From the NCBI GenBank assembly GCA_946482655.1, contig CAMLSA010000045.1:1-25137 (forward strand): 25,137 nt of DNA. The letters are read 5' to 3'. Shown in pieces: positions 1 to 6,802 of the stretch. Position 1 is the first letter of the stretch, and each line of letters starts with the position of its first letter. The notes under the pieces are model-generated. The model searched no databases. It saw only the letters and a program-made list of their open reading frames with translations, and was not told the DNA's origin. Source of the DNA: an uncultured Sphingomonas sp. Its GTDB lineage: Bacteria > Pseudomonadota > Alphaproteobacteria > Sphingomonadales > Sphingomonadaceae. A program made the position numbers and the translations under genes.

Positions 1-1
1 T

Positions 2-1987
2 CTGATGAGCCTCGGCGCGCTCGATTTCGGGCTGATCGTCGACGGCGCGGTCATCATCGTCGAGAACGCGCTGCGCCGTCTGGCCGAACGCCAGCATCAC
101 AAGGGCCGGCTGCTTGCCCTCGACGAGCGCCTCTCGATCGTCGCGGCGTCGACGCGCGAGATGATCCGTCCGTCAGTCTATGGCCAGGCGATCATCATCC
201 TCGTCTATGCGCCGCTGCTCACCTTCACCGGCACTGAAGGCAAGATGTTCGAACCGATGGCGCTGACCGTCATCATCGCCCTCGTCTTCGCCTTCATCCT
301 GTCGCTGACCTTCGTGCCCGCAGCCATCGCCTGCCTGCTCAGCAAGCGCGTCGAGGAAAAGGAGAGCCGCGCTATCGTCGCCGTCAGGCAGCGCTACCAG
401 CCGGGCCTGACGCGGGCGATGCAGCGCCCCAGGGCCACCATCGGCATTGCGCTGGCGACGGTCGTGGTCGCGGCGGGCCTGTTCCTGACGCTCGGCCAGG
501 AATTCCTGCCCCAGCTCGACGAAGGCGATCTCCTCGTCGAGACGCGGCGCATTCCGGGGACTTCGGTCGACCAGAGCCAGGCGATGCAATTCCCGATCGA
601 ACGGCTGCTGTCCCGCGAGCCCGAGGTGAAGACCGTGTTCTCCCGCACGGGCACCGCCGAACTCGGCAACGACCCGATGCCGACCAACGCCACCGACACC
701 TTCGTGATGCTCAAGCCCCGCGCCGAATGGCCCGACCCGAGATTGCCCAAGGCCGAACTGGTCGAACGCCTCGAACAACGCCTGGCTCAACTGCCGGGCA
801 ACAGCTTTGAATTCACCCAACCGATCCAGATGCGGTTCAACGAGTTGATCGCCGGCGTGCGCAGCGACATCGCCATCAAGGTATTCGGCGACGACTTCGC
901 GTCGATGGACGCCACCGCCGCGAAGATCGCCTCCGTCCTGAGACGGATCGACGGCGCGACCGACGTCAAGATCGAGCAGACCTCCGGGCTGCCGATGCTG
1001 GACATCCGGATGAAGCTCGATGCGATGGCGCGGCTCGGCCTCACCGCGCAGGATGTCCAGGACACGGTGTCGGCGGCAATCGGCGGCCGTGAGGCCGGCC
1101 TGATCTTCGAGGGCGACAAGCGCTTCAACGTCGTGATCCGGCTCGACGATCGCCTGCGCACCGACATCAACGCGCTCCGCCAGGTGCCGGTGGCGACCCC
1201 ATCGGGCGCGTTCGTGCCGCTGGAGTCGGTAGCGTCGCTCGACATCGTCGAGGGACCGAACCAGATCAGCCGCGAGAACGGCAAGCGCCGGGTGGTGGTC
1301 CAGGCCAATGTCCGTGGACGCGACATTGCTGGCGTCGTCGGCGACGCCCGGGCCGCGATCGATGCCAAGGTCCAGCTTCCGGCCGGCACCTATCTCGAAT
1401 GGGGCGGCCAGTTCGAAAATCTCGAGGCCGCGCGCAGCCGGCTCGCGCTGGTCGTCCCGGCCTGTTTTGCACTGATCATGCTGCTGCTCTACGGGGCGCT
1501 CGGCGGCGTGCGCGACGCGGCCATCGTGTTCACCGGCGTGCCGCTCGCGCTGGTCGGCGGCGCCCTAGCGCTCTTTTTGCGCGGCATGCCTTTCTCGATC
1601 TCGGCGGCCGTGGGCTTCATTGCCCTCTCGGGAATCGCGGTCCTCAACGGCCTCGTCATGGTGACGTCGATCCAGGATCTCATGCGAGGCGGCATGGACC
1701 GCGCGACCGCCAGCGCCGAGGGCGCCATGGCGCGGCTTCGGCCGGTCGCGATGACCGCGCTGGTCGCTTCGCTCGGGTTCGTGCCGATGGCGCTCGCGAC
1801 GGGTGCGGGTGCGGAAGTGCAGAAGCCGCTCGCGACGGTCGTCATCGGCGGCCTGATCTCAGCGACATTGCTGACGCTGTTCGTGCTCCCGACGCTCTAT
1901 GCACGTTGGGGACGACGGGAATTGCCGACGTCGCGCTCCGGCCATGCCGAAACCCTGTTGCCGCACCAAGCCGTGCCAGTTCCATGA
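2..1987 (+). CDS. Heavy-metal efflux RND transporter, CzcA-type (5' truncated by window edge)
   Basis: This is the inner-membrane proton antiporter subunit of a tripartite HME-RND pump that exports divalent metal from periplasm or cytoplasm. The reading frame is already open at base 2, so the ATG at 5 is internal. About 660 C-terminal residues are present, against roughly 1050 in the family, so some 390 N-terminal residues are missing. The first visible residues are the TM4 proton-relay motif ALDFGLIVDGAVIIVEN. It has the two Asp and the Glu in the spacing known from CzcA (D402, D408, E415). CusA-type Cu/Ag pumps have a different motif here, so Zn/Co/Cd or Ni is the more likely substrate (inference). 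A central periplasmic porter domain follows, and a block of TM helices spans roughly residues 480-640. The stop is intact. Membrane-fusion and outer-membrane partners would lie upstream, outside the window. It is probably cargo of the ICE remnant that follows. Confidence 0.93.
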   Translation: MMSLGALDFGLIVDGAVIIVENALRRLAERQHHKGRLLALDERLSIVAASTREMIRPSVYGQAIIILVYAPLLTFTGTEGKMFEPMALTVIIALVFAFILSLTFVPAAIACLLSKRVEEKESRAIVAVRQRYQPGLTRAMQRPRATIGIALATVVVAAGLFLTLGQEFLPQLDEGDLLVETRRIPGTSVDQSQAMQFPIERLLSREPEVKTVFSRTGTAELGNDPMPTNATDTFVMLKPRAEWPDPRLPKAELVERLEQRLAQLPGNSFEFTQPIQMRFNELIAGVRSDIAIKVFGDDFASMDATAAKIASVLRRIDGATDVKIEQTSGLPMLDIRMKLDAMARLGLTAQDVQDTVSAAIGGREAGLIFEGDKRFNVVIRLDDRLRTDINALRQVPVATPSGAFVPLESVASLDIVEGPNQISRENGKRRVVVQANVRGRDIAGVVGDARAAIDAKVQLPAGTYLEWGGQFENLEAARSRLALVVPACFALIMLLLYGALGGVRDAAIVFTGVPLALVGGALALFLRGMPFSISAAVGFIALSGIAVLNGLVMVTSIQDLMRGGMDRATASAEGAMARLRPVAMTALVASLGFVPMALATGAGAEVQKPLATVVIGGLISATLLTLFVLPTLYARWGRRELPTSRSGHAETLLPHQAVPVP

Positions 1988-2231
1988 AAGACCCACAGTC
2001 TCCGGCCTCTGGACCGAACCGTGCAAGGAAGAACGACATCTTCATGATCTGGGAGGCCTTGGCCCCACCGGGTTGGATTGCTTCTACGAATCAAGTCATT
2101 AGTCTGGTGGCGCGCCGCGAGGGCGGCGCCGAGGCGCGAGAACCTCGCTTGAGTGAAATGCCCCGCCATCGAGCGGCCGGGTGGCCGATGCGCATGTCCA
2201 AGCCGCTTGCGGCCAAAGGCATCGGCGCATG
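1988..2231. other. Short stretch with no recognised gene between the efflux gene and the trbI fragment
   Basis: An ATG at 1984 overlaps the efflux gene stop and opens a frame of about 100 codons. Its translation has no recognisable domain and runs out of frame through the trbI fragment, so I do not call it. This stretch probably contains the deletion junction that removed most of the conjugation operon. Confidence 0.4.
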
Positions 2232-2495
2232 TCTCAAGTCGATTTCCACACATGGACGCTGCTCAAGGGCGTCGCGATCTCGACCCTGCTAGGCGTGGGC
2301 GCGAATGTGACCTTTTCCGGCGAGAGCGATCTCGTCCAGGCGATCCGTGAATCCACCCAGCAGAATGTGTCTCGTGCCGGTGACCAGATCACGTCCCGCA
2401 ATCTGCAAATCCAGCCGACGATCACGATCCGACCCGGCGCGCCGGTCCGGCTGGTCGTGCATCGCGATCTCATTCTGACTCGCTGGAACGAATAG
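2232..2495 (+). pseudogene. trbI: TrbI (VirB10-like) C-terminal fragment
   Basis: These 86 or so codons match the extreme C-terminus of the conjugative type IV secretion protein TrbI as I know the family. They run from a VDFHTWTLLKG-like start, through the STLLGVGA helix and the SDLVQAIRES / NVSRAGDQ segments, to the NLQIQPTITIRPGAPVRL strand and the VVHRDLIL end. TrbI is normally around 400 residues and spans from the inner to the outer membrane. Everything before the QVDFHTW region is missing, and the residues upstream in this frame are unrelated, so the gene is truncated at about 2232. The native stop codon is kept and is followed within 10 bases by the next gene, as in intact trb operons. 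It cannot encode a working protein. The breakpoint marks one edge of a deletion inside an ICE. Confidence 0.8.
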
Positions 2496-2505
2496 GAGGA
2501 AAGTG

Positions 2506-2727
2506 ATGGCCGAACTCAAACTCGGCAAACTGCCCGATCGCACACCCGTGAAGCTGACGATCTCCGTTCTGCCGGAGCTGCATCAGGCGCTTGCCGATTA
2601 CGCTGCGCTCTATGCCGAAACCTATGGGCAGAAGGAGACGATCGCCGAGCTGATTCCGGCAATGCTCTCGGGATTTTTGGAGGCCGACCGTGCATTCCAG
2701 AAGAGGGGAGCACGCAAAGATGCCTGA
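2506..2727 (+). CDS. DUF2274 family protein of trb conjugation operons
   Basis: This is a 73-residue protein of unknown function that commonly sits directly behind trbI in ICEs of the Trb type. The sequence shows a basic N-terminus (LKLGKLPDRTPVKLTISV) followed by a long helix (LHQALADYAALYAETYG) and a second helix ending near ADRAFQKR. That is the usual DUF2274 layout and length. The start is taken as ATG 2506, because an AGGAGGA Shine-Dalgarno at 2494-2500 lies five bases before it. The GTG at 2503 is in frame but too close. It follows the trbI stop by 10 bases and overlaps the next gene by 8 bases, so the end of the operon is intact even though trbI is broken. Its role is not known; association with conjugation is inferred from context only. 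Confidence 0.82.
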   Translation: MAELKLGKLPDRTPVKLTISVLPELHQALADYAALYAETYGQKETIAELIPAMLSGFLEADRAFQKRGARKDA

Positions 2728-2974
2728 CCACCACGATCTGCCTCACCCGCCACCGAGGCCGTCACCATTTCTGTCGAACGGGCAGGCGGCAGCATATCTG
2801 AATCTTTCGCCACGCACGCTTGAAAAGCTCCGCGTGGTGGGCGGCGGGCCACAGTTTCGCAAATTCGGCCGCCGTGTGATGTATGCGGCCGACGAGCTGG
2901 AAACTTGGGCGGCTCAGCGCAAATGCAATTCGACTTCCGACACAGCGTGGAAACACCCGCCCACCAACCGATGA
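2720..2974 (+). CDS. Helix-turn-helix DNA-binding protein, AlpA/excisionase-like (HTH_17)
   Basis: This small 84-residue protein has one winged-helix/MerR-like DNA-binding unit of the HTH_17 or excisionase type. Residues 18-70 carry the expected pattern: FLSNGQAAAYLNLSPRTLEKLR, then a Gly-rich turn (VVGGGPQFRKFG), then RRVMYAADELETWAAQ. Proteins of this kind act as excisionases or local regulators on mobile elements and often stand at the end of trb operons. The ATG at 2720 is chosen because GAGGGGAG (2703-2710) lies nine bases upstream; a TTG at 2690 has no such site. The first codons overlap the DUF2274 gene, indicating translational coupling. A short His/Pro-rich N-terminus and a polar tail flank the domain. 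Whether it controls excision or transcription cannot be told from the sequence. Confidence 0.78.
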   Translation: MPDHHDLPHPPPRPSPFLSNGQAAAYLNLSPRTLEKLRVVGGGPQFRKFGRRVMYAADELETWAAQRKCNSTSDTAWKHPPTNR

Positions 2975-3397
2975 CGGATCGTGGCCGCAAGCAGGCCGAC
3001 GGACCTTGGTAGATTGCGCGAAGACCTAATCGTTCGCCCAGCAATACTCGCTTTGACCCATCGCGGAGATCGGGGACCGAAGGACGCATCCATCAACGAG
3101 CGCGGCAGACCGATCCACGCTGACAACAGTGGGTGCCTCACTACAGCACGAAGCGAACAGCACGTCCGGCGCTCGCATGCGCAGCCGGCCGGTCGATGTT
3201 GTCGGTTGCGTGTGTCTCTAACACGCCGCGAAAATGGGGTGGCTGGCACTTCACCAGTAGCCCCGACTTGAATCTTTTTTTGCGAGGTCAGCGCCCACGA
3301 CCGTAATTGGCGTGCGGACCATGTGTGGACCAGTCGCTTTTGCAGGAAACCTCGCCGCGGCGGCTAGTTTCTAAGTATCAGATTTTACAAGAGAAAC
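2975..3397. other. ICE-end region without a recognised gene
   Basis: About 420 bases separate the HTH gene from the tRNA. Open frames here, such as one at 2981-3271, carry no recognisable domain. A T7 run lies near 3275-3281. An inverted repeat AGTTTCT...AGAAACT (3366-3372 / 3392-3398) abuts the 3' end of the tRNA gene. The stretch could be an att-proximal non-coding end or a decayed integrase end; I cannot decide between these. Confidence 0.4.
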
Positions 3398-3472
3398 TGG
3401 AGCGGGCGAAGGGATTCGAACCCTCGACCCCAACCTTGGCAAGGTTGTGCTCTACCCCTGAGCTACGCCCGC
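3398..3472 (-). tRNA. tRNA-Gly (GCC)
   Basis: On the minus strand the 75 bases fold as a complete cloverleaf. The acceptor stem is GCGGGCG/CGCCCGC, the D arm carries AGCTCAGGGGTAGAGC, the anticodon stem-loop is CAACC-TTGCCAA-GGTTG with anticodon GCC, and the T arm is GAGGG-TTCGAAT-CCCTT. The discriminator is T and an encoded CCA ends at 3398. The 3' end points toward the ICE remnant. That is the usual geometry for tyrosine-recombinase elements that integrate into tRNA 3' ends, and tRNA-Gly is the known target of ICEclc-type elements. Confidence 0.96.
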
Positions 3473-3515
3473 TCTGGCGCCGTTCCGCAGGGCCCTGCCT
3501 GCGGTCGAGGCGCGG

Positions 3516-3544
3516 CTATTAGCTTGGGGGGTGCTCTTCCGCAA
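3516..3544 (-). promoter_or_regulatory. Candidate sigma70-like promoter of tRNA-Gly
   Basis: On the minus strand TTGCGG (3539-3544) and TAATAG (3516-3521) are separated by 17 bases. The expected transcription start lies about 37 bases before the tRNA 5' end. Each element matches the consensus only partly, so this is a placement guess. Confidence 0.35.
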
Positions 3545-3634
3545 CCCTGATTCGGCATAAATCTTCCGGGGTTGGCATCCAGGGCGCGCGTCCCACATAA
3601 GGGGCGCGAAATACGGCCTTCGGGAGAATCATAA

Positions 3635-4546
3635 GTGGCGACCTTGGGGATGAACGCGGCGGATCGGAAAGCGCTGGAGGCGTTCAAGCGGGACGTGGTC
3701 GAGCCGTCGATGACGTCGCTCGTCATCCTCGACTTCTGGGCCGAATGGTGCGGGCCATGCAAGCAGCTCGCGCCACTGCTCGACAAGGTCGCGAAGGACT
3801 ATGCCGCCAAGGGCGTGATCCTCGCCAAGATCAACGTCGACGAGCAGAAGATGATCGCGGCACAGTTCCAGATCAAATCGATCCCAACCGTCTACGCGAT
3901 GTTCCAGGGACAGCTCGTCGCCGACCTGAGCCCGGCGCGCACCGAGAGCCAGCTGACCCAGATGCTCGATCAAATACTGCGCCAGCTTCCTGTCCAAGGC
4001 GAGGCGGGCAAGCTGCACGAGAATATCGCCCCGCTGATCGCGATGGGCGAAGAGGTGCTCGAAAGCGGCGATATCGAGCGCGCGCTGTCGATCTTCACCC
4101 AGCTGATCGAGATGGCGCCCGACGACGTCGAGGTGATCGCCGGCCTCGCGCGGACCCTGGTTGGGGCCGGGCAGCTCGACGAGGCCGACGCGGTGCTGGT
4201 CCGGGTGCCGCCCGACAAGGCGAAGGAAGCGCCCATCGCGCGCGCGCGCGCGGCGGTCGCGCTGGCCCGCGAGGCGGCGCCGGTCGACGATCTCGGGCCG
4301 CTGCGCGCGAAGGTCGAGGCCAATCCTGACGACCACGAGGCGCGCTTCGAGCTTGCCGGCGGCCTGATGGCGGCGGGCGACCGCGACGGTGCCGCCGACA
4401 ATCTGCTCGAGATAATCGCCCGCGATCGGGACTGGAACGAGGGCGCCGCGCGCCAACGGCTGTTGAAGCTGCTCGAGGTGGTCGGCCTCGAGGACGGCTG
4501 GGTGCGCGACCAGCGCCGCCGCCTGTCCGCTATCCTGTTCACCTGA
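3635..4546 (+). CDS. Thioredoxin-domain/TPR protein, CnoX (YbbN)-like
   Basis: A 303-residue co-chaperone-type protein. Residues about 10-115 form a thioredoxin fold with the active site WCGPC at 38-42 and the cis-proline segment KSIPTV. The rest is helical TPR-like repeats (for example ENIAPLIAMGEEVLESGDIERALSIF, then DDVEVIAGLARTLVGAGQLDEADAVL). This two-part design and length fit CnoX/YbbN, which holds oxidised clients for the chaperonin. E. coli CnoX has lost one active-site Cys; here both are kept, so redox activity is possible, as in Caulobacter CnoX. The GTG start at 3635 is preferred because GGGAG (3622-3626) lies eight bases upstream. It is the first gene of a same-strand run with the LON-domain and Trm112-like genes, which suggests a shared proteostasis or housekeeping transcript. 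Confidence 0.88.
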   Translation: MATLGMNAADRKALEAFKRDVVEPSMTSLVILDFWAEWCGPCKQLAPLLDKVAKDYAAKGVILAKINVDEQKMIAAQFQIKSIPTVYAMFQGQLVADLSPARTESQLTQMLDQILRQLPVQGEAGKLHENIAPLIAMGEEVLESGDIERALSIFTQLIEMAPDDVEVIAGLARTLVGAGQLDEADAVLVRVPPDKAKEAPIARARAAVALAREAAPVDDLGPLRAKVEANPDDHEARFELAGGLMAAGDRDGAADNLLEIIARDRDWNEGAARQRLLKLLEVVGLEDGWVRDQRRRLSAILFT

Positions 4547-4565
4547 TCATGGGATCGATCTGACC

Positions 4566-5192
4566 ATGGGCGGGGCGTCCATCCAGCGCCTGTCGATCTT
4601 CCCGCTGCCGGGCGCGTTGCTGTTTCCGCGCGGCCATCTGCCGCTGCACATCTTCGAACCGCGCTACCGTGCCCTCGTGTCCGATGCGCTTGCGCGCGAC
4701 CGGCGCATCTCGATGATCCAGCCCAAGGCTGGCGGGGAGCCGCCTCCCTTGTTCGAGGTCGGCTGCATCGGCCATATCCGTGAGGTCGAGAGGCTCGACG
4801 ACGGCCGTTTCAACATCATCCTCGAAGGGATCAGCCGCTTCCGAATGCTTCGCGAACTCGCGGTTGCCACCCCGTTCCGCCAGATCGAGGCCGATGTCGC
4901 CGCGTTCGCGGATGCCGAGGCGCCCGACGCGCTGCCGAGCATCGTCCGCGCCGAGATCGAGCGCGAGGCGCGCCGCTTCGCCGACAGCCGGGGGGTCGCG
5001 GTCGACTGGACCGGGGTGAGCCGATTGGACGACGAGACGCTGGTCAACGCGATTTCGTCGATGGCGCCGTTCGACGCGGCCGCCAAGCAGGCCCTGCTGG
5101 AAGCGGCGACCCTGCGCGACCGCGCGGACCTGCTCGCGCAATTCCTCGGCTTCTTCCGCCGCGGCGACGACGAGCCCGCGACCCTCCAATGA
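4566..5192 (+). CDS. LON peptidase substrate-binding domain protein
   Basis: This 208-residue protein consists only of the N-terminal substrate-binding (LAN/PUA-like) domain of Lon protease, without AAA+ or protease parts. Family hallmarks are visible near the start: [28 protein letters not shown], a pattern shared by LonN proteins. Later segments include [23 protein letters not shown]. The stand-alone form is common in proteobacteria and its function is not established; roles in recognising substrates for proteases have been suggested. It begins 19 bases after the thioredoxin gene and ends overlapping the next start (ATGA at 5189-5192), so the three genes are very probably co-transcribed. 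There is no signal peptide, so it should be cytoplasmic. Confidence 0.9.
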   Translation: MGGASIQRLSIFPLPGALLFPRGHLPLHIFEPRYRALVSDALARDRRISMIQPKAGGEPPPLFEVGCIGHIREVERLDDGRFNIILEGISRFRMLRELAVATPFRQIEADVAAFADAEAPDALPSIVRAEIEREARRFADSRGVAVDWTGVSRLDDETLVNAISSMAPFDAAAKQALLEAATLRDRADLLAQFLGFFRRGDDEPATLQ

Positions 5193-5374
5193 GCGTCGAT
5201 CCAGACTTGCTGGCGGTGCTGGTCTGCCCTGTGACGCGCCGGGCGCTGCGCTATGACGAGGCGGCCGAGGAGCTGGTATCCGAGGCGGCCGGACTGGCCT
5301 ATCCGGTACGCGATGGCGTACCGGTGATGCTGGTCGAGGAGGCGCGGCCGCTATCGCTCCTTCCCTCTCCCTAG
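5189..5374 (+). CDS. Trm112-like / UPF0434 family protein
   Basis: A 61-residue protein of the Trm112p/UPF0434 family. It has the family opening [20 protein letters not shown] and the closing [20 protein letters not shown]. In eukaryotes and archaea Trm112 activates several methyltransferases; bacterial relatives are poorly characterised. Only one Cys of the zinc-site type is visible (LVCPV), where canonical forms have more, so zinc binding is doubtful. The start codon overlaps the LON-domain stop by four bases (ATGA), indicating translational coupling. The frame ends just before a GC-rich hairpin shared with the convergent hydroxylase gene. Confidence 0.9.
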   Translation: MSVDPDLLAVLVCPVTRRALRYDEAAEELVSEAAGLAYPVRDGVPVMLVEEARPLSLLPSP

Positions 5375-5382
5375 ATCCTCTT

Positions 5383-5403
5383 CCGCCCGCCGAGCGCGGG
5401 CGG
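5383..5403. terminator. Hairpin between convergent genes
   Basis: CCGCCCGC (5383-5390) pairs perfectly with GCGGGCGG (5396-5403) across a five-base loop. It sits exactly between the Trm112-like stop (5374) and the hydroxylase stop (5406) and could serve both strands. No U-tract follows on either side, so termination strength is uncertain. Confidence 0.5.
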
Positions 5404-5405
5404 GA

Positions 5406-6626
5406 TCAAATCGCCAGCCCCTGCAACAGCCTCGGCAATTTCCCCGTTTCACCGCGCGCCTCTGCCATGAACCGCCCCTTCAGCGGGCCTAGCCGCTGCA
5501 CCGCGCCCAGGCCGATCCGCCGCACCGACCGCGCGGTCCTGCCAGGAATTCCGAACAACCGCGTCAGCCCGTCGGTCGAGGCGGCGACCAGGAAACTGTC
5601 GAGACTCCGCCACCGCTGGTAACGTGCGAGCAGTTGCGCGTCGCCCGGATCGATGCCGAGCCGCATCCCTTCGACCAGCACCTCGGTCAGCGCGGCGACG
5701 TCGCGGTAGCCGAGATTGACGCCCTGGCCTGCGATCGGATGGATGCCGTGCGCGGCGTCGCCCACCAGCGCGAGGCGGGTGTCGGTGATCCGCGCGGCGT
5801 GGTGGAAGCCGAGCGGATAGGAGGAGCGGGGCGAGATCATCCGGACCGCGCCCAGCGTTCCGCCCATCCTCTTCTCGGCCTCGGCCTGATAGGCGCGGTC
5901 AGGCAGGCCGAGCATCGCGGGGGCGTGTTTCTTATCGACCGTCCAGACCAATGCCGAGCGATGCTCACCCGCGGAGCCATCGATCAGCGGCAGGATTGCG
6001 AAGGGGCCGGACGGGTAGAATATCTCATATGCGATCCCGCCATGCGGCTTCTCGTGCGCGATCGACGCGATCATCGCGACATGATCGTAGCTCCAGCGCG
6101 CCACCGTGATCCCGGCGGCTTCGCGGGTCGGCGACTGGCGGCCCTCGGCACCGATCAGCAGCGATCCGGTGACCACATGGCCATCGTCGAGGGTGACGCT
6201 TACGCCATCGAGATCGCGCCGGACATCGACCGGGCGGGCCGGGCGCAACAGCGTCAGTGCCCCGGCTGCGCGCGCGGTCTCGTCCAATGCGCGGCGCAGG
6301 TCGCGGTTCTCGAACATATGGCCGAGCGCACCATCGTCGGGCGCCGGCTCGAACAACAGGCTTTCGGGGCTGAGCCCATCCTGCACCTTGATCGCCGCGA
6401 TCGGGCAGCCCTTGCCCTCGAGCCGCGCGCCGACCCCAATCGCCTGGAGCATCCGCCACGCGGCGCTCGCCACCGCCGAAGCGCGCCCGTCGAAGCCCGG
6501 GGCGAGCATGGTGCCAGGATCGGCGGGATCGATCACCACCGCTCTGACCTGGTGCCGGGCGAGCGCGATGCCGAGCGTCAGCCCGACCAATCCGCCGCCG
6601 AGGATGATGACGTCGTGCCGATCCAT
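5406..6626 (-). CDS. FAD-dependent UbiH/UbiF/COQ6-family hydroxylase
   Basis: This 406-residue class A flavin monooxygenase probably hydroxylates the aromatic ring of a ubiquinone precursor. The N-terminus binds the ADP part of FAD (DVIILGGGLVGLTLGIALAR, GGGLVG at residues 10-15). An FENRDLRRAL segment and the highly conserved GDAAHGIHPIAGQGVNLG motif, which contacts the flavin and ribityl chain, lie in the order and spacing of the family. Which ring position it oxidises (UbiH, UbiF, UbiI or the alphaproteobacterial UbiL/UbiM types) cannot be read from the sequence. The start is the ATG at 6626, preceded by AAGGGA a few bases upstream. It is divergent from ftsK, with a short shared upstream region, and convergent with the Trm112-like gene. 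Confidence 0.9.
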   Translation of the reverse strand: MDRHDVIILGGGLVGLTLGIALARHQVRAVVIDPADPGTMLAPGFDGRASAVASAAWRMLQAIGVGARLEGKGCPIAAIKVQDGLSPESLLFEPAPDDGALGHMFENRDLRRALDETARAAGALTLLRPARPVDVRRDLDGVSVTLDDGHVVTGSLLIGAEGRQSPTREAAGITVARWSYDHVAMIASIAHEKPHGGIAYEIFYPSGPFAILPLIDGSAGEHRSALVWTVDKKHAPAMLGLPDRAYQAEAEKRMGGTLGAVRMISPRSSYPLGFHHAARITDTRLALVGDAAHGIHPIAGQGVNLGYRDVAALTEVLVEGMRLGIDPGDAQLLARYQRWRSLDSFLVAASTDGLTRLFGIPGRTARSVRRIGLGAVQRLGPLKGRFMAEARGETGKLPRLLQGLAI

Positions 6627-6802
6627 GGAGTCCCTTTAGGAGGTGTCTGGACGGCTTGCCACATCCTAATTCCTTCCCGCAACGGAGACGAGCTTGAGAC
6701 GGCCCGATTCCCCATCGCTTGACCCTGACTCCCCACTATGGGAGTCTGCGCCGCAACGGGACTATGCGGGCGCGTCGCCCGATCAGCCGGGTGGGTTCGG
6801 AC

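Noticed and set aside
1399..2292. 297-codon + strand ORF overlapping the efflux gene and trbI fragment
   Set aside because: It is out of frame with both real coding stretches and shows an Arg/Ala-rich shadow composition. Its tail (ATG 1984) has no recognised domain.
3307..3522. 71-codon + strand ORF across the tRNA
   Set aside because: Its core is the antisense translation of tRNA-Gly (ERAKGFEPSTPTLARLCSTPELRP type), a well-known false ORF.
5634..6722. 362-codon + strand ORF opposite the UbiH-type gene
   Set aside because: It is antisense to a protein with complete family motifs; its own translation is Arg/Asp/His-rich without domains, as expected for a GC-rich shadow frame.
6719..6802. Longer FtsK N-terminus from TTG 6719 or ATG 6764
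   Set aside because: The extra residues are Arg-rich without family similarity and no good ribosome site precedes them. The TTGACC at 6719 also lacks a -10 at proper spacing.
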